Positions 7,806-16,331 of a stretch of DNA of 64,000 nucleotides are shown here, piece after piece. The stretch comes from Pectobacterium sp013449375 (GTDB lineage Bacteria; Pseudomonadota; Gammaproteobacteria; Enterobacterales; Enterobacteriaceae). Each line of letters starts with the position of its first letter. Position 1 is the stretch's first letter. The notes under the pieces are model-generated. The model was not told the origin of the DNA and did no database searches. It was given only the letters and a program-made list of their open reading frames with translations. The position numbers and the translations under genes were made by a program. The stretch lies in assembly GCF_048593165.1 (NCBI RefSeq), contig NZ_CP184271.1. One strand, given 5' to 3'.

Positions 7806-8504
7806 ATGAATAAAATTCTGCTGGTTGATGACGATAGAGAGCTAACGGCTTTACTGAAAGAGTTGCTCGAAATGGAAGGTTTTAACGTCGTTGTCGCCTA
7901 CGACGGCGAGCAGGCGTTACAGATATTAGATAACACCATTGACCTGTTATTACTGGATGTGATGATGCCGAAGAAAAACGGTATCGATACATTAAAAGAA
8001 CTACGACAACAGCATCAAACGCCGGTCATCATGTTGACCGCACGCGGCAGTGAATTAGACCGCGTTCTTGGTCTGGAACTGGGTGCGGATGACTATCTGC
8101 CGAAGCCCTTTAATGACAGAGAACTGGTGGCGCGTATTCGCGCGATTCTTCGCCGTTCCAATTGGACCGATCAGCAGCAAGCTGGCGATAACAGCGCGCC
8201 GACGCTGGAAGTTGACGGCCTGCGTCTGAACCCCGGACGTCAGGAAGCCAGCTTTGACGATGTAGTGTTGGATCTGACGGGCACCGAATTTACGCTGCTC
8301 TACCTGTTAGCCCAGCGGCTGGGGCAGGTGGTTTCCCGCGAGCATTTAAGCCAGGAAGTGCTGGGGAAACGCCTGACGCCATTTGACCGTGCGATCGATA
8401 TGCATATCTCGAACCTGCGCCGTAAACTACCAGAACGCAAGGACGGTTTATCCTGGTTTAAAACGCTACGTGGACGAGGCTATCTGATGGTATCCGCTGC
8501 ATGA
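7806..8504 (+). CDS. cpxR: Response regulator CpxR
   Basis: The 232-residue OmpR/PhoB-type regulator activates envelope-stress genes (cpxP, degP, dsbA types). The receiver domain is at residues 1-115, with the acidic pocket in LLVDDD and the phospho-acceptor Asp51 in LLLLDVMMP; Thr in MLTARG and Lys in YLPKPF are conserved. The C-terminal winged helix follows, with the recognition segment FDRAIDMHISNLRRKL. I start at ATG 7806, which has GGAGG nine bases upstream and gives exactly the E. coli length; an in-frame extension to 7773 has no ribosome site. It overlaps cpxA by 4 bp. Confidence 0.98.
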   Translation: MNKILLVDDDRELTALLKELLEMEGFNVVVAYDGEQALQILDNTIDLLLLDVMMPKKNGIDTLKELRQQHQTPVIMLTARGSELDRVLGLELGADDYLPKPFNDRELVARIRAILRRSNWTDQQQAGDNSAPTLEVDGLRLNPGRQEASFDDVVLDLTGTEFTLLYLLAQRLGQVVSREHLSQEVLGKRLTPFDRAIDMHISNLRRKLPERKDGLSWFKTLRGRGYLMVSAA

Positions 8505-9871
8505 TCAATAGTTTGACCGCCCGTATTTTTGCCATTTTTTGGTTAACGCTGGCGCTGGTACTCATGTTGGTTCTGATGGTGCCCAAGCTGGACTCGCGCC
8601 AGCTTACCGCCTTGCTGGAAAACGAGCAGCGGCAGGGCATCATGCTGGAACAGCACATTGAAGCAGACCTTGCCAACACCCCCGCCAACGATCTGCGCTG
8701 GTGGCTACGGCTGTTCTGGGTGTTGGAGAAGTGGGCTCCACCGGGGCAGCGCCTCCTGTTGATCACCAGCGAAGGGCGGATATTAGGTGCACAAAAGAAT
8801 GAAATGCAGATCGTGCGCAACTTTATCGGGTTATCAGATAATGCCGATCATCCGCAAAAGAAAAACTATGGCCGCATTGAGCTATTGGGCCCCTTCTCTA
8901 TTCGTGACGGTGAAGACAACTACCAGCTCTACCTGAGTCGCCCCAGCAGCAGTCCACAGTCGGATTTCATTAGTTTGCTGTTCGACCGTCCGTTACTCCT
9001 GCTGATCTTCACTATGCTGATCAGTTCACCTCTGCTGCTCTGGCTCGCCTGGAGTCTGGCGAAACCCGCGCGTAAACTCAAACATGCGGCCGATGAAGTC
9101 GCCAAAGGCAACTTACGCCAGCACCCTGAGTTGGAATCCGGCCCGCAGGAATTTCAGGCAACGGGCGTCAGCTTTAACCAGATGGTCAGCGCGCTGGAAC
9201 GGATGGTTACCGCACAGCAACGTCTGCTGTCGGATATCTCTCATGAGCTACGCACGCCACTGACCCGTTTACAGTTGGCAACAGCGCTACTGCGCCGGCG
9301 CCAAGGGGAAGGCAATGAGCTAAACCGCATCGAGACAGAAACCCAACGGCTCGACAGCATGATTAACGATCTGCTGGTGCTCTCACGCAATCAGCACAAG
9401 AACGAACTGACCCGTGAATTCCTACGCGCCGATGAGCTATGGGGCAATGTGCTGGACGATGCCGCCTTTGAAGCCGAGCAGATGGGGAAAACACTGGAAG
9501 TGCCTTACCCACCGGGGCCATGGACGCTCTTTGGCAACCCTGCTTCGCTCGACAGTGCGCTGGAGAATATCGTGCGTAATGCGCTGCGCTATTCGCACAA
9601 CCACATCGAAGTGGCCTTCTCAGTGGATAATCAGGGCATCACCATCAAAGTGGATGATGACGGCCCCGGCGTGAGCCCGGAAGATCGCGAACAGATTTTC
9701 CGCCCCTTCTACCGTACCGATGAAGCGCGCGATCGCGAATCCGGCGGCAGCGGTTTGGGCCTCGCTATCGTGGAAACCGCCATTACGCAGCACAAAGGCT
9801 GGGTCAAAGCAGAAGACAGCCCGCTGGGTGGATTGCGTTTGATTATCTGGCTGCCGTTGCATCAACGGTAA
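8501..9871 (+). CDS. cpxA: Sensor histidine kinase/phosphatase CpxA
   Basis: The 456-residue inner-membrane kinase pairs with CpxR. Layout: TM1 at about residues 8-29, a periplasmic sensor domain to about residue 160 that CpxP contacts, TM2 (LLLLIFTMLISSPLLLWLAW), a HAMP domain, the dimerisation helix with the phosphorylated His in SDISHELRTPLTRL (about residue 248), and the HATPase domain with N box (ENIVRNALRYS), G1 (DDGPGVS) and G2 (GSGLGLAIV). Its ATGA start overlaps the cpxR stop, indicating translational coupling. One codon shorter than the E. coli protein. Confidence 0.98.
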   Translation: MINSLTARIFAIFWLTLALVLMLVLMVPKLDSRQLTALLENEQRQGIMLEQHIEADLANTPANDLRWWLRLFWVLEKWAPPGQRLLLITSEGRILGAQKNEMQIVRNFIGLSDNADHPQKKNYGRIELLGPFSIRDGEDNYQLYLSRPSSSPQSDFISLLFDRPLLLLIFTMLISSPLLLWLAWSLAKPARKLKHAADEVAKGNLRQHPELESGPQEFQATGVSFNQMVSALERMVTAQQRLLSDISHELRTPLTRLQLATALLRRRQGEGNELNRIETETQRLDSMINDLLVLSRNQHKNELTREFLRADELWGNVLDDAAFEAEQMGKTLEVPYPPGPWTLFGNPASLDSALENIVRNALRYSHNHIEVAFSVDNQGITIKVDDDGPGVSPEDREQIFRPFYRTDEARDRESGGSGLGLAIVETAITQHKGWVKAEDSPLGGLRLIIWLPLHQR

Positions 9872-9920
9872 ATAGGGCAGCGTCTTCCCCCGCTGCCGAC
9901 GCCCCCTCGACAACTCCGAT

Positions 9921-9957
9921 GACAGGTGCCCGATAGGGCGCCTGTCATCTTCTGTTT
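9921..9957 (+). terminator. cpxRA terminator
   Basis: GACAGGTGCCC pairs with GGGCGCCTGTC (10 of 11 bp) around a 4-base loop, followed by a pyrimidine-rich ATCTTCTGTTT. It is about 50 bp after the cpxA stop. Confidence 0.75.
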
Positions 9958-10063
9958 ACCTTCTCAAAGTTACACTGGATTGCGTTTTTTATGCGATTGC
10001 GTAGAGTGATCGCCACTCATGCCGAAAACAGGCAAGACCCGTGTTAAATGAAGGATACCAACC

Positions 10064-12238
10064 ATGAAAGGAGTAACGCTGCTGGCTGGCGTACTGACCG
10101 CATTAATGAGCAGTCAGGCATTCAGTTCCAGCGATGGAGTGTGCGGCTTTTCCGACTCAGAATGCGGCATGTCCGCCCTGCCTTACCTGCAACCAGGTAA
10201 TGACACGCGTACGAATCTGATGTTACTGCAAAGCCACCTCAACGGAATTTCGCTTCCGTTACCCCATCCTTTACCCGATCAAGCACGTTCACGTATCGAC
10301 CCTTTCACGGCCTACCGAGTCATGGGGATCGCAGCGACGGAAACGCCTCAGACGTCAGAGCCAGGAGAGGACGTCACGGCTGATGCACCTTACCTCTCGA
10401 CGCTCAACAAAGCAAAGCAACTACACCTTCCTTTATCCGTTCAGAGCACGATCTCCACGTTTTCGCCTGATGATAACGAAGGACGGCACATTTCCAACGG
10501 ACTCTCCACGCTGGAAGCGTTTTTCGATGTACTTTTAGCGGACAAGCAACTCACCGAGGAACAGCGCACACTGTTGGCACATCAGCGGGTGAATCTTCTC
10601 AATCCGTTGTATACCAAAGACGCGCTGAACGAGGGTCTCGCAAGCCTGTCGGACGAAGGGCATGCCGGCGCACTTATGCAATATTTGTTCGCGGTTCTGG
10701 CGTTCTATCAGGGTCACTTTGATGAGGCGGAAAGCGGTTTTCAGGCGTTGGTATCATCACCACAGCCCTGGGTAGCCGAAACTTCACGCTATATGCTGAT
10801 TCGCGCAGCAATCAATAAAGCCATGGAAAACGCGCTTGATGAATACAACATGTTCGATGCCAGTAAAGCCGATAAAGCCACTGCTCAGTTGGCCGTTCAG
10901 CATATTGATGACTACCTGAAACAGTATCCCGAGGGACAATACGTCGATTCCGCTAACGGACTGTATCGCCGCGCCTACTGGATCATGAATGATACGAATG
11001 CCCTAGCGAAAACGTACCAACACGAACTGGACGGCACCACCGATGTCGAAGACCTCCTTGAATTGAACGATGAGATCGACAATAAGCTGCTGGAAAATAG
11101 TCAGTTTACCCGTGCGCCAGACAGCGCGCCGTTGACGATGGTGCAAGACCTCAAGCGCTTGCGTTCAGATGAAGGCTGGCTGGCATTACCCGCCTTATCC
11201 ACCGAAGAACTGGCCGTACAGAAACCGCTGTTTGAGCAAAACAACATGCAGGACGCGTTTAGCTACCTTCAAGCCGCCCAGCTGTTTTATGGTCAAAAAG
11301 ATTACGCAGCCGTGGTTAACAGCGTTCCCGGTACGCAGGAAAACGATCTGACCGATACCGTGCGTTTTAGTCTGCAAGTATTACGCGGCCGGGCGCTGGT
11401 GCGTCTAGAGCGCTGGGATGAGGCAGAAGCGCACTGGCGCCAGTTGTTAACGCGCAAGATGGGGTACACGCAGAATCAGTTCCTGCAATTAGCGCTGGCA
11501 GAAACGCTGGTCAAGGCAGGCCATCCCGAGCGAATGTTTACCGCCGACAGCCCAGTGAAAAATCTGCGTTTCCGTTCCGCCGTGCTGAAGATTAGCGCCA
11601 ACGCCGATTTGCTCCGCCAGCAAACGGGCGCACAGCAGAGCCATGAGGAGCGGGCCATTGCGCTGCATACGCTATTAACCAAGTCGCTGACCCACGGTGA
11701 TTACGCCAGCTATCTCAAGGATGTTCAGTTGCGAAAAGACATCTCACCACTAGTCAGCAGCGAAAATCAAAGCTGGAATCAGGAAGATCTGACGGCATTT
11801 GACTGGGATGGCAGCGATACCGAAGAAGACTATCAATGTCCGGCGCTGAATGACGTGGTCACGACGCTGAACCAACGCCCCAGTGACGCCCGAGCGATTA
11901 ACTGCCTCGGCGAATTTTTCCTGCGTACCAATAACAGCGTGGGCTTCGACTGGGGGGAAGGTAGCATGTTGAGTGGGCTCACCAACGCACCAACACAATT
12001 CGTCGGCACTGAATATAATCGTCTGGATGGTTATATGCGGGTGATTGCCGATCCGAAAGCGCCGCCGGAAGACAAAACCTATGCTCTGTATCGCGCGGTC
12101 TACTGCTATGCGCCGAGCGGCTATAACGACTGTGGTCCACAGGAAATCAGCAAGGCAACCCGCAAAGCCTGGTTTACTCAACTGAAAACCAAATACAAAG
12201 GCAGCGTGTGGGCAGACAAGCTCGATTATTACTGGTAA
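10064..12238 (+). CDS. Uncharacterised exported helical-repeat protein
   Basis: I do not recognise this 724-residue protein. It begins with a clear Sec signal peptide (MKGVTLLAGVLTALMSSQAFS) and continues with a Cys-containing segment (CGFSDSEC). The body is mostly amphipathic helices that look like tetratricopeptide repeats, for example around residues 200-260 (ALMQYLFAVLAFYQGHFDEAE) and 390-500 (YLQAAQLFYGQKDYAAV; ALVRLERWDEAEAHW). Further Cys residues near the C-terminus (YCYAPSGYNDC) suggest disulphides in the periplasm. AAGGA precedes the ATG. It overlaps the next gene by 31 bp, so the two probably act together. Lying just after cpxRA suggests, but does not show, an envelope role. Confidence 0.85.
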   Translation: MKGVTLLAGVLTALMSSQAFSSSDGVCGFSDSECGMSALPYLQPGNDTRTNLMLLQSHLNGISLPLPHPLPDQARSRIDPFTAYRVMGIAATETPQTSEPGEDVTADAPYLSTLNKAKQLHLPLSVQSTISTFSPDDNEGRHISNGLSTLEAFFDVLLADKQLTEEQRTLLAHQRVNLLNPLYTKDALNEGLASLSDEGHAGALMQYLFAVLAFYQGHFDEAESGFQALVSSPQPWVAETSRYMLIRAAINKAMENALDEYNMFDASKADKATAQLAVQHIDDYLKQYPEGQYVDSANGLYRRAYWIMNDTNALAKTYQHELDGTTDVEDLLELNDEIDNKLLENSQFTRAPDSAPLTMVQDLKRLRSDEGWLALPALSTEELAVQKPLFEQNNMQDAFSYLQAAQLFYGQKDYAAVVNSVPGTQENDLTDTVRFSLQVLRGRALVRLERWDEAEAHWRQLLTRKMGYTQNQFLQLALAETLVKAGHPERMFTADSPVKNLRFRSAVLKISANADLLRQQTGAQQSHEERAIALHTLLTKSLTHGDYASYLKDVQLRKDISPLVSSENQSWNQEDLTAFDWDGSDTEEDYQCPALNDVVTTLNQRPSDARAINCLGEFFLRTNNSVGFDWGEGSMLSGLTNAPTQFVGTEYNRLDGYMRVIADPKAPPEDKTYALYRAVYCYAPSGYNDCGPQEISKATRKAWFTQLKTKYKGSVWADKLDYYW

Positions 12239-13008
12239 CGCCGTCAATCGTGCTGGCCTGCATGCTCTCATTCTGTACGCAGGCCACTTCCGTTAACGTA
12301 GCACCGTCAACCATCAACGCGATGAACGCCACTGTTGATGCGACACGCTATCAGGATTTCTGGCTGTGGGCAGCGGTGCGGCCCCAGCCCATTCTGCATC
12401 AGGCGCAGACGCTATACCTGCATCAAGGCGAAATAGCGCGCCGTCAGGGGAAAGTCGTGTTCCTGCGTCAGGGGATTCCGCCTAGCCAATTGCGCGTTAA
12501 CCGCGTCTGGTTGGCTTTCCGCATGACTACGCTGGAACTTTCCGATCGCCATCTAAACCGGATGCTAAAGCTACGGGAAAAATGGCAGCACCACGGTAAT
12601 CAGGTTGTCGGGATTCAGATCGACTTTGACGCGAAAAGCTATCAGTTAGCAGGCTATGTCGCATTTCTGACACAGTTGCGCGAGCGTTTACCCGAGGGTT
12701 GTCAACTCAGCATTACTGGGCTGCTCGACTGGTCAAAAACTGGGGATGTCTCAGCGTTAAATCGCTTACAGGGTAAGCTCGCTGAAGTGGTAGTGCAGAC
12801 CTATCAGGGGCGCAGCACCATAACCAACTACGCCGCGTACCTGCCCGCGCTGCTGAAACTGACTCTGCCTTTCCGGGTAGGGCTGGTACAAAACGGCAAG
12901 TGGGAACCACAGTGGCAGCAGCGCCTTGCCACTTCACCGTATTATCGCGGGGAAGTGGTTTTTCTGGTGAATCCGCCGCTGAAAAAGTCCGCCACCGGCA
13001 GGCTGTAG
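12208..13008 (+). CDS. DUF3142-type exported protein
   Basis: The 266-residue protein resembles DUF3142 proteins: FWLWAAVRPQP near residue 50, then IQIDFDAKSYQLAGYVAFLTQLRERLP and LSITGLLDW in a TIM-barrel-like arrangement reminiscent of glycoside hydrolases. No function is established. I chose the GTG at 12208 because AAAGG precedes it and it gives a basic-then-hydrophobic signal sequence (RQARLLLVTPSIVLACMLSFC); later starts at 12250 (GTG) or 12262 (ATG) would truncate this. The 31-bp overlap with the upstream exported gene indicates an operon. It converges with trmL; the ends are 10 bp apart, inside a small hairpin. Confidence 0.75.
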   Translation: MGRQARLLLVTPSIVLACMLSFCTQATSVNVAPSTINAMNATVDATRYQDFWLWAAVRPQPILHQAQTLYLHQGEIARRQGKVVFLRQGIPPSQLRVNRVWLAFRMTTLELSDRHLNRMLKLREKWQHHGNQVVGIQIDFDAKSYQLAGYVAFLTQLRERLPEGCQLSITGLLDWSKTGDVSALNRLQGKLAEVVVQTYQGRSTITNYAAYLPALLKLTLPFRVGLVQNGKWEPQWQQRLATSPYYRGEVVFLVNPPLKKSATGRL

Positions 13009-13024
13009 CAAACCGTGGCTACAG
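13003..13024. terminator. Hairpin at convergent ends of DUF3142 gene and trmL
   Basis: CTGTAGC and GCTACAG form a 7-bp stem spanning both stop codons. There is no clear U-run, so termination is only a guess. Confidence 0.35.
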
Positions 13025-13483
13025 GCAACCGCCGAAGCCATTTTGCCGCCAGGCTTCATAGCTGATGATCGCCACCGCATTGGACAGATTCAGGCTACGG
13101 TTATTAGACTGCATGGGAATGCGGATACGGAAATCTGGCTCGAAGCCATTGCGAATCTCATCCGGCAGACCGGACGTTTCCGATCCAAACAGCAATACAT
13201 CACCGGGCTGGTAGCTCGGTTGGTCATAAGGGCGGCTACCTTTGGTGGTACAGGCGAAGATGCGCTTACCCGGTACCGCGGCTAGAAAATCCTGATAGTT
13301 TTTATGACGGCTGACGTTCGCCAGATCGTGATAATCCAGCCCCGCACGGCGTAGCTTTTTCTCTTCAAAATCAAACCCCAGCGGTTCAATTAAATGAAGC
13401 GTACAGCCATTGTTGGCCGCCAGTCGGATAATATTGCCAGTGTTTGGTGCAATTTGAGGCTCATAGAGCGCGATATGGAACAT
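13019..13483 (-). CDS. trmL: tRNA (cytidine/uridine-34 2'-O)-methyltransferase TrmL
   Basis: The 154-residue SPOUT (trefoil-knot) methyltransferase methylates the wobble ribose of tRNA-Leu (CAA and cmnm5UAA) using S-adenosylmethionine. The three SPOUT motifs are present: PNTGNIIRLAAN (motif 1), LLFGSETSGLP (motif 2) and RIPM...RSLNLSNAVAII (motif 3, knot and AdoMet site). Length is normal for this minimal SPOUT enzyme. It is monocistronic and convergent with the DUF3142 gene. Confidence 0.95.
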   Translation of the reverse strand: MFHIALYEPQIAPNTGNIIRLAANNGCTLHLIEPLGFDFEEKKLRRAGLDYHDLANVSRHKNYQDFLAAVPGKRIFACTTKGSRPYDQPSYQPGDVLLFGSETSGLPDEIRNGFEPDFRIRIPMQSNNRSLNLSNAVAIISYEAWRQNGFGGCL

Positions 13484-13868
13484 GAGATAACGTCAACCAC
13501 GAAGGAAAATTCCGCCGCAGTATAACGCATTCCCATCACGTGCCCAAAACCTGCGCGCACAGGATTGCGGATTACTCTGCACGACGTTTTCACCCACAGC
13601 GATTACACTTGATCTTACGGAAAAAGGCGTTCGAGCAGCGATAATGGATAGATCGTAAAGACGCTGTAAATACATCCCTGTTCGCTCGGATTGCGCGGAT
13701 ATGAATCTCATACTGAGATTCACCCTTTCAGGGCCGTCGCAAGCGACGTTCAAAGACGCTCCTGACGTCTTTGTCCATGGCGCAAACGCTTTACTCTTCT
13801 ATCCCATTATTGCCGTTTTCGTTTCGCAAATGGCTTATCGACAGGCCGAAGGCTTGTGTGGAGGTTTA
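13484..13868. other. Intergenic region with a run of hairpins
   Basis: No gene recognised. Between 13702 and 13772 three inverted repeats follow each other: TGAATCTCA/TGAGATTCA with a 3-base loop, CGTCGC/GCGACG with a 2-base loop, and AAAGACG/CGTCTTT with a 6-base loop. The spacing suggests a folded RNA or a dispersed palindromic element. Near the right end GGAGG serves the next gene. Confidence 0.55.
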
Positions 13869-14165
13869 ATGAAACACCCTAAGACACTATTAGCCTGTGC
13901 CGCCCTGCTCGGCCTGCCGCTTCTGACAAGCGCCAATACGACACAGCCGCCGACGCCTCAGCAGCAGTTTGAAAATGGCATCAGCAGCCAAAAACAGCTA
14001 CAGCAGAGTATGCAGCAGAGCCAGAAATTGCAGCAACAGCAATTGAGTCAGCAGCTCCAGCAACGCAATCAACAGTTGAATCAACAGCGTCAGCAACAAC
14101 TACAGCAAGATCTACAGCGGTCACAGAGAACCACACCGCCACCACCGATTAAACAGAACCCCTGA
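13869..14165 (+). CDS. Small Gln-rich exported protein
   Basis: 98 residues. A signal peptide (MKHPKTLLACAALLGLPLL, cleavage near TSA-N) is followed by a low-complexity region of about 55 residues dominated by Gln with Leu, Ser and Arg, probably a helical coiled coil, and a Pro-rich tail (TPPPPIKQNP). It resembles in style the E. coli YhhA/DUF2756 group, but I would not assign it. GGAGG sits 7 bases ahead of the chosen ATG; the open frame extends upstream without a signal-like start. Confidence 0.7.
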   Translation: MKHPKTLLACAALLGLPLLTSANTTQPPTPQQQFENGISSQKQLQQSMQQSQKLQQQQLSQQLQQRNQQLNQQRQQQLQQDLQRSQRTTPPPPIKQNP

Positions 14166-14228
14166 TCAACGGATCTGCTCTTTTGATTTTTATTATCTTA
14201 AGCGCGTAAAGAATTACGCTGAGGTGGA

Positions 14229-14278
14229 CGTGACCGCCGGATGAGCGGCATGGACGCCGCGAAAAGCCGGGGGTCACG
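14229..14278. repeat. GC-rich nested inverted repeat
   Basis: CGTGACC...GGTCACG encloses CCGG...CCGG, which encloses GCGGC...GCCGC: one 50-base hairpin with three paired blocks. More GC-rich palindromic sequence (GGCGGCGGCAATTGAGCCGC) follows. It lies in the roughly 250-bp gap between the Gln-rich gene and the AEC permease. It may be a dispersed element or structured RNA; there is no U-run. Confidence 0.55.
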
Positions 14279-14417
14279 GGGCGGCGGCAATTGAGCCGCA
14301 CCGTGTCGGGCGCATGCGACAACGGTTGCAGAAAACCACGAGAGCAAACGCGCACGAAACATTACATAACACTAACAGAGTGCCTAACCACAGGCTTCCT
14401 CAGCCAAGCGTGGCTGG

Positions 14418-15374
14418 CTATAACCGCACACCCATCAGCGTTAAAATCAACGGCGTGGTTAATGCCGCCATCGCCGTTGATAGCAGCAGGCTTGATGCCA
14501 CCGGGCCGCCCAGCACATCGAACTGGCGTGACATTAGATAGACATTGACGCCCACCGCCATCGACCCCAGCAGCACAACCGCACGCGTTTCCATTTCCGG
14601 TAGACCGAGTGCGATCGCAATCCCCCAGATCACCAGCGGCTGCACCAGCAGCTTGATCGTGCAAATCGCCGTGCTAATCTGCCAACCATCGCGCACGCGG
14701 TATTCCGCCAGCCCCATACCCAGTGCCACCAGCGACAGCGGCGCGGCAATCTGCCCCAGCATGGAAAGCGGCTGATCGACATACGATGGCAGCGACAGGC
14801 CGGTCAGACTGAACGCCGTACCGGACAGAATGCCGATAATCAGCGGGTTCTTCAGCACGCCCAGCGCGGTTTTAGTAAAGCCTTGCAGCGACAGTGCCCC
14901 ATTACGCGCCCATTCCACCGACACCGTCACCAGCGTCCACAAAATAAGCCCGTTAAACACCACGACCAGCGCGACCGATGGGATCGCCTCTTCGCCCAGC
15001 ATCAGTGTCGCAATCGGCAGCCCCAGCATCACGTTGTTGGAGAAGATGCCACTCAGCGCAAACAGCGAACCGGAGACACCATCGAGATGAAAGACCTTGC
15101 GCGCCACGATCCGCCCTAAGACAAACACCAACAGGCAGCCGCCGAAAAAAGCGATCAGCAGCCGAGCATCCACCACTGGACGTTTGGAGAAATCCGACAT
15201 CAGGCGGAACAGCATCGCAGGCATGGCGACGGAGAAGACAAAACGCGTCATACCGTCGGTCACGGTGGTTGGCCATTTACCGTAGCGAATCAGGCTATAG
15301 CCGAGTGCGATGAGAACAAAGAGGGGTAACGACAGAAAAATCTGGTGCCAAAGCGAAACAATAAATACGGGCAT
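14418..15374 (-). CDS. AEC-family permease (auxin efflux carrier/malonate type)
   Basis: The 318-residue inner-membrane protein has about ten hydrophobic segments in two inverted halves. Each half has the small-residue-rich segment typical of the AEC family (FSVAMPAMLFRLM; GIFSNNVMLGLPIATLML; LSMLGQIAAPLSLVALGMGLAEY; VGVNVYLMSRQF). Such proteins move carboxylates or are uncharacterised; no substrate can be assigned. It is monocistronic, with no linked enzyme gene. Confidence 0.85.
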   Translation of the reverse strand: MPVFIVSLWHQIFLSLPLFVLIALGYSLIRYGKWPTTVTDGMTRFVFSVAMPAMLFRLMSDFSKRPVVDARLLIAFFGGCLLVFVLGRIVARKVFHLDGVSGSLFALSGIFSNNVMLGLPIATLMLGEEAIPSVALVVVFNGLILWTLVTVSVEWARNGALSLQGFTKTALGVLKNPLIIGILSGTAFSLTGLSLPSYVDQPLSMLGQIAAPLSLVALGMGLAEYRVRDGWQISTAICTIKLLVQPLVIWGIAIALGLPEMETRAVVLLGSMAVGVNVYLMSRQFDVLGGPVASSLLLSTAMAALTTPLILTLMGVRL

Positions 15375-15475
15375 GAAGCCACTTCCTTATTACCGGCACC
15401 GAGTCAGAAAGGGGATCCGCCGCAAGCAAAGATCATGCGGCAATAGGCGAATGCTGGTCACTTAATCATGAGTAT

Positions 15476-15552
15476 GGATTTAGGGGAAACACGGTGATGA
15501 GGTTCCCGCAGGGATGCCTCACACCGTGGTAGCCCCGGTATCTCGATCCTTA
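15476..15552. repeat. Dispersed palindromic repeat, copy 1
   Basis: About 77 bp whose reverse complement closely matches 55784-55860. The core folds as CACGGTG.TGAGG..CCC / GGG..CCTCACACCGTG. Flanks (AAACACGG on one side, TATCTCGATCCTT on the other) are shared too. It lies just after the ugp operon and could help end that transcript. Confidence 0.7.
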
Positions 15553-15581
15553 AACGATCGACATTCGACGATGAGCAGACC

Positions 15582-16331
15582 TCAGCCGGTCGCGAAGTGT
15601 GCCCCAATTAAATCTATCCGGTCAGTGCAGATGCAGTCAACGCCCCACTCCAGCAAAATTTGCGCGCGATCAGGTTGGTTGACGGTATAAACCAGGATGC
15701 GTAAACCCGCGGCTTTCAGCGCCGCGACGCGTTCTGCCGTCAGCAGTTTGTGATTCAGGTGGATGGACACGCATCCCAGACGCTGCGTTAACGCCGGCCA
15801 ATCCTCTTCCCATTCATCCAGCAGCAGCCCGCGCGGGAGTTCCGGGGCAGCCTGTTGCGCGGCTTCCAGAGCGTCGATAGAGAACGATGACAGCAGCGGT
15901 GCAACCGGATGATCGGCCCACAGCTGACGCGCCGCCAGCGCAATCACCCGCCCGGTTTCGGTTTCATATCCGGTGGTGGGTTTAATCTCGATATTGGCTG
16001 CCATACCATACTGCGCGCAGCGTTTTGCCACTTCCGACAGCAAAGGCAGGCGTTCACCGACAAATTTATGACCGTACCAGCCGCCAACATCCAGCCCGAC
16101 CAGTTTGTCCCACGGCAGTTCACCTGCAATGCCCCAGCCGTTGCTGGTGCGCTCAAGCGTGTCGTCGTGTAGGAGGAAAATCTGGCCGTCCTGCGACAGC
16201 TTGGCGTCAAATTCGATCATCTTGTGACCGAGACTGGCACCAACATCAATCGCCGCCAGCGTGTTTTCCGGTGCCAGTGAACCACCGCCGCGATGGGCGA
16301 CAATGCTCGGGTAAGGCCAGATTGTTTCCAT
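15582..16331 (-). CDS. ugpQ: Cytoplasmic glycerophosphodiester phosphodiesterase UgpQ
   Basis: The 249-residue GDPD-family TIM barrel hydrolyses glycerophosphodiesters, taken up by the Ugp transporter, to glycerol 3-phosphate and an alcohol. Active-site residues are in VAHRGGGSLAPENTLAAI (His, Arg, Glu) at residues 12-29, EFDAKLSQDGQIFLLHD (metal Glu/Asp and catalytic His) and NIEIKP. It is the last gene of the operon; its ATG shares one base with the ugpC stop (TAATG). Confidence 0.96.
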   Translation of the reverse strand: METIWPYPSIVAHRGGGSLAPENTLAAIDVGASLGHKMIEFDAKLSQDGQIFLLHDDTLERTSNGWGIAGELPWDKLVGLDVGGWYGHKFVGERLPLLSEVAKRCAQYGMAANIEIKPTTGYETETGRVIALAARQLWADHPVAPLLSSFSIDALEAAQQAAPELPRGLLLDEWEEDWPALTQRLGCVSIHLNHKLLTAERVAALKAAGLRILVYTVNQPDRAQILLEWGVDCICTDRIDLIGAHFATG

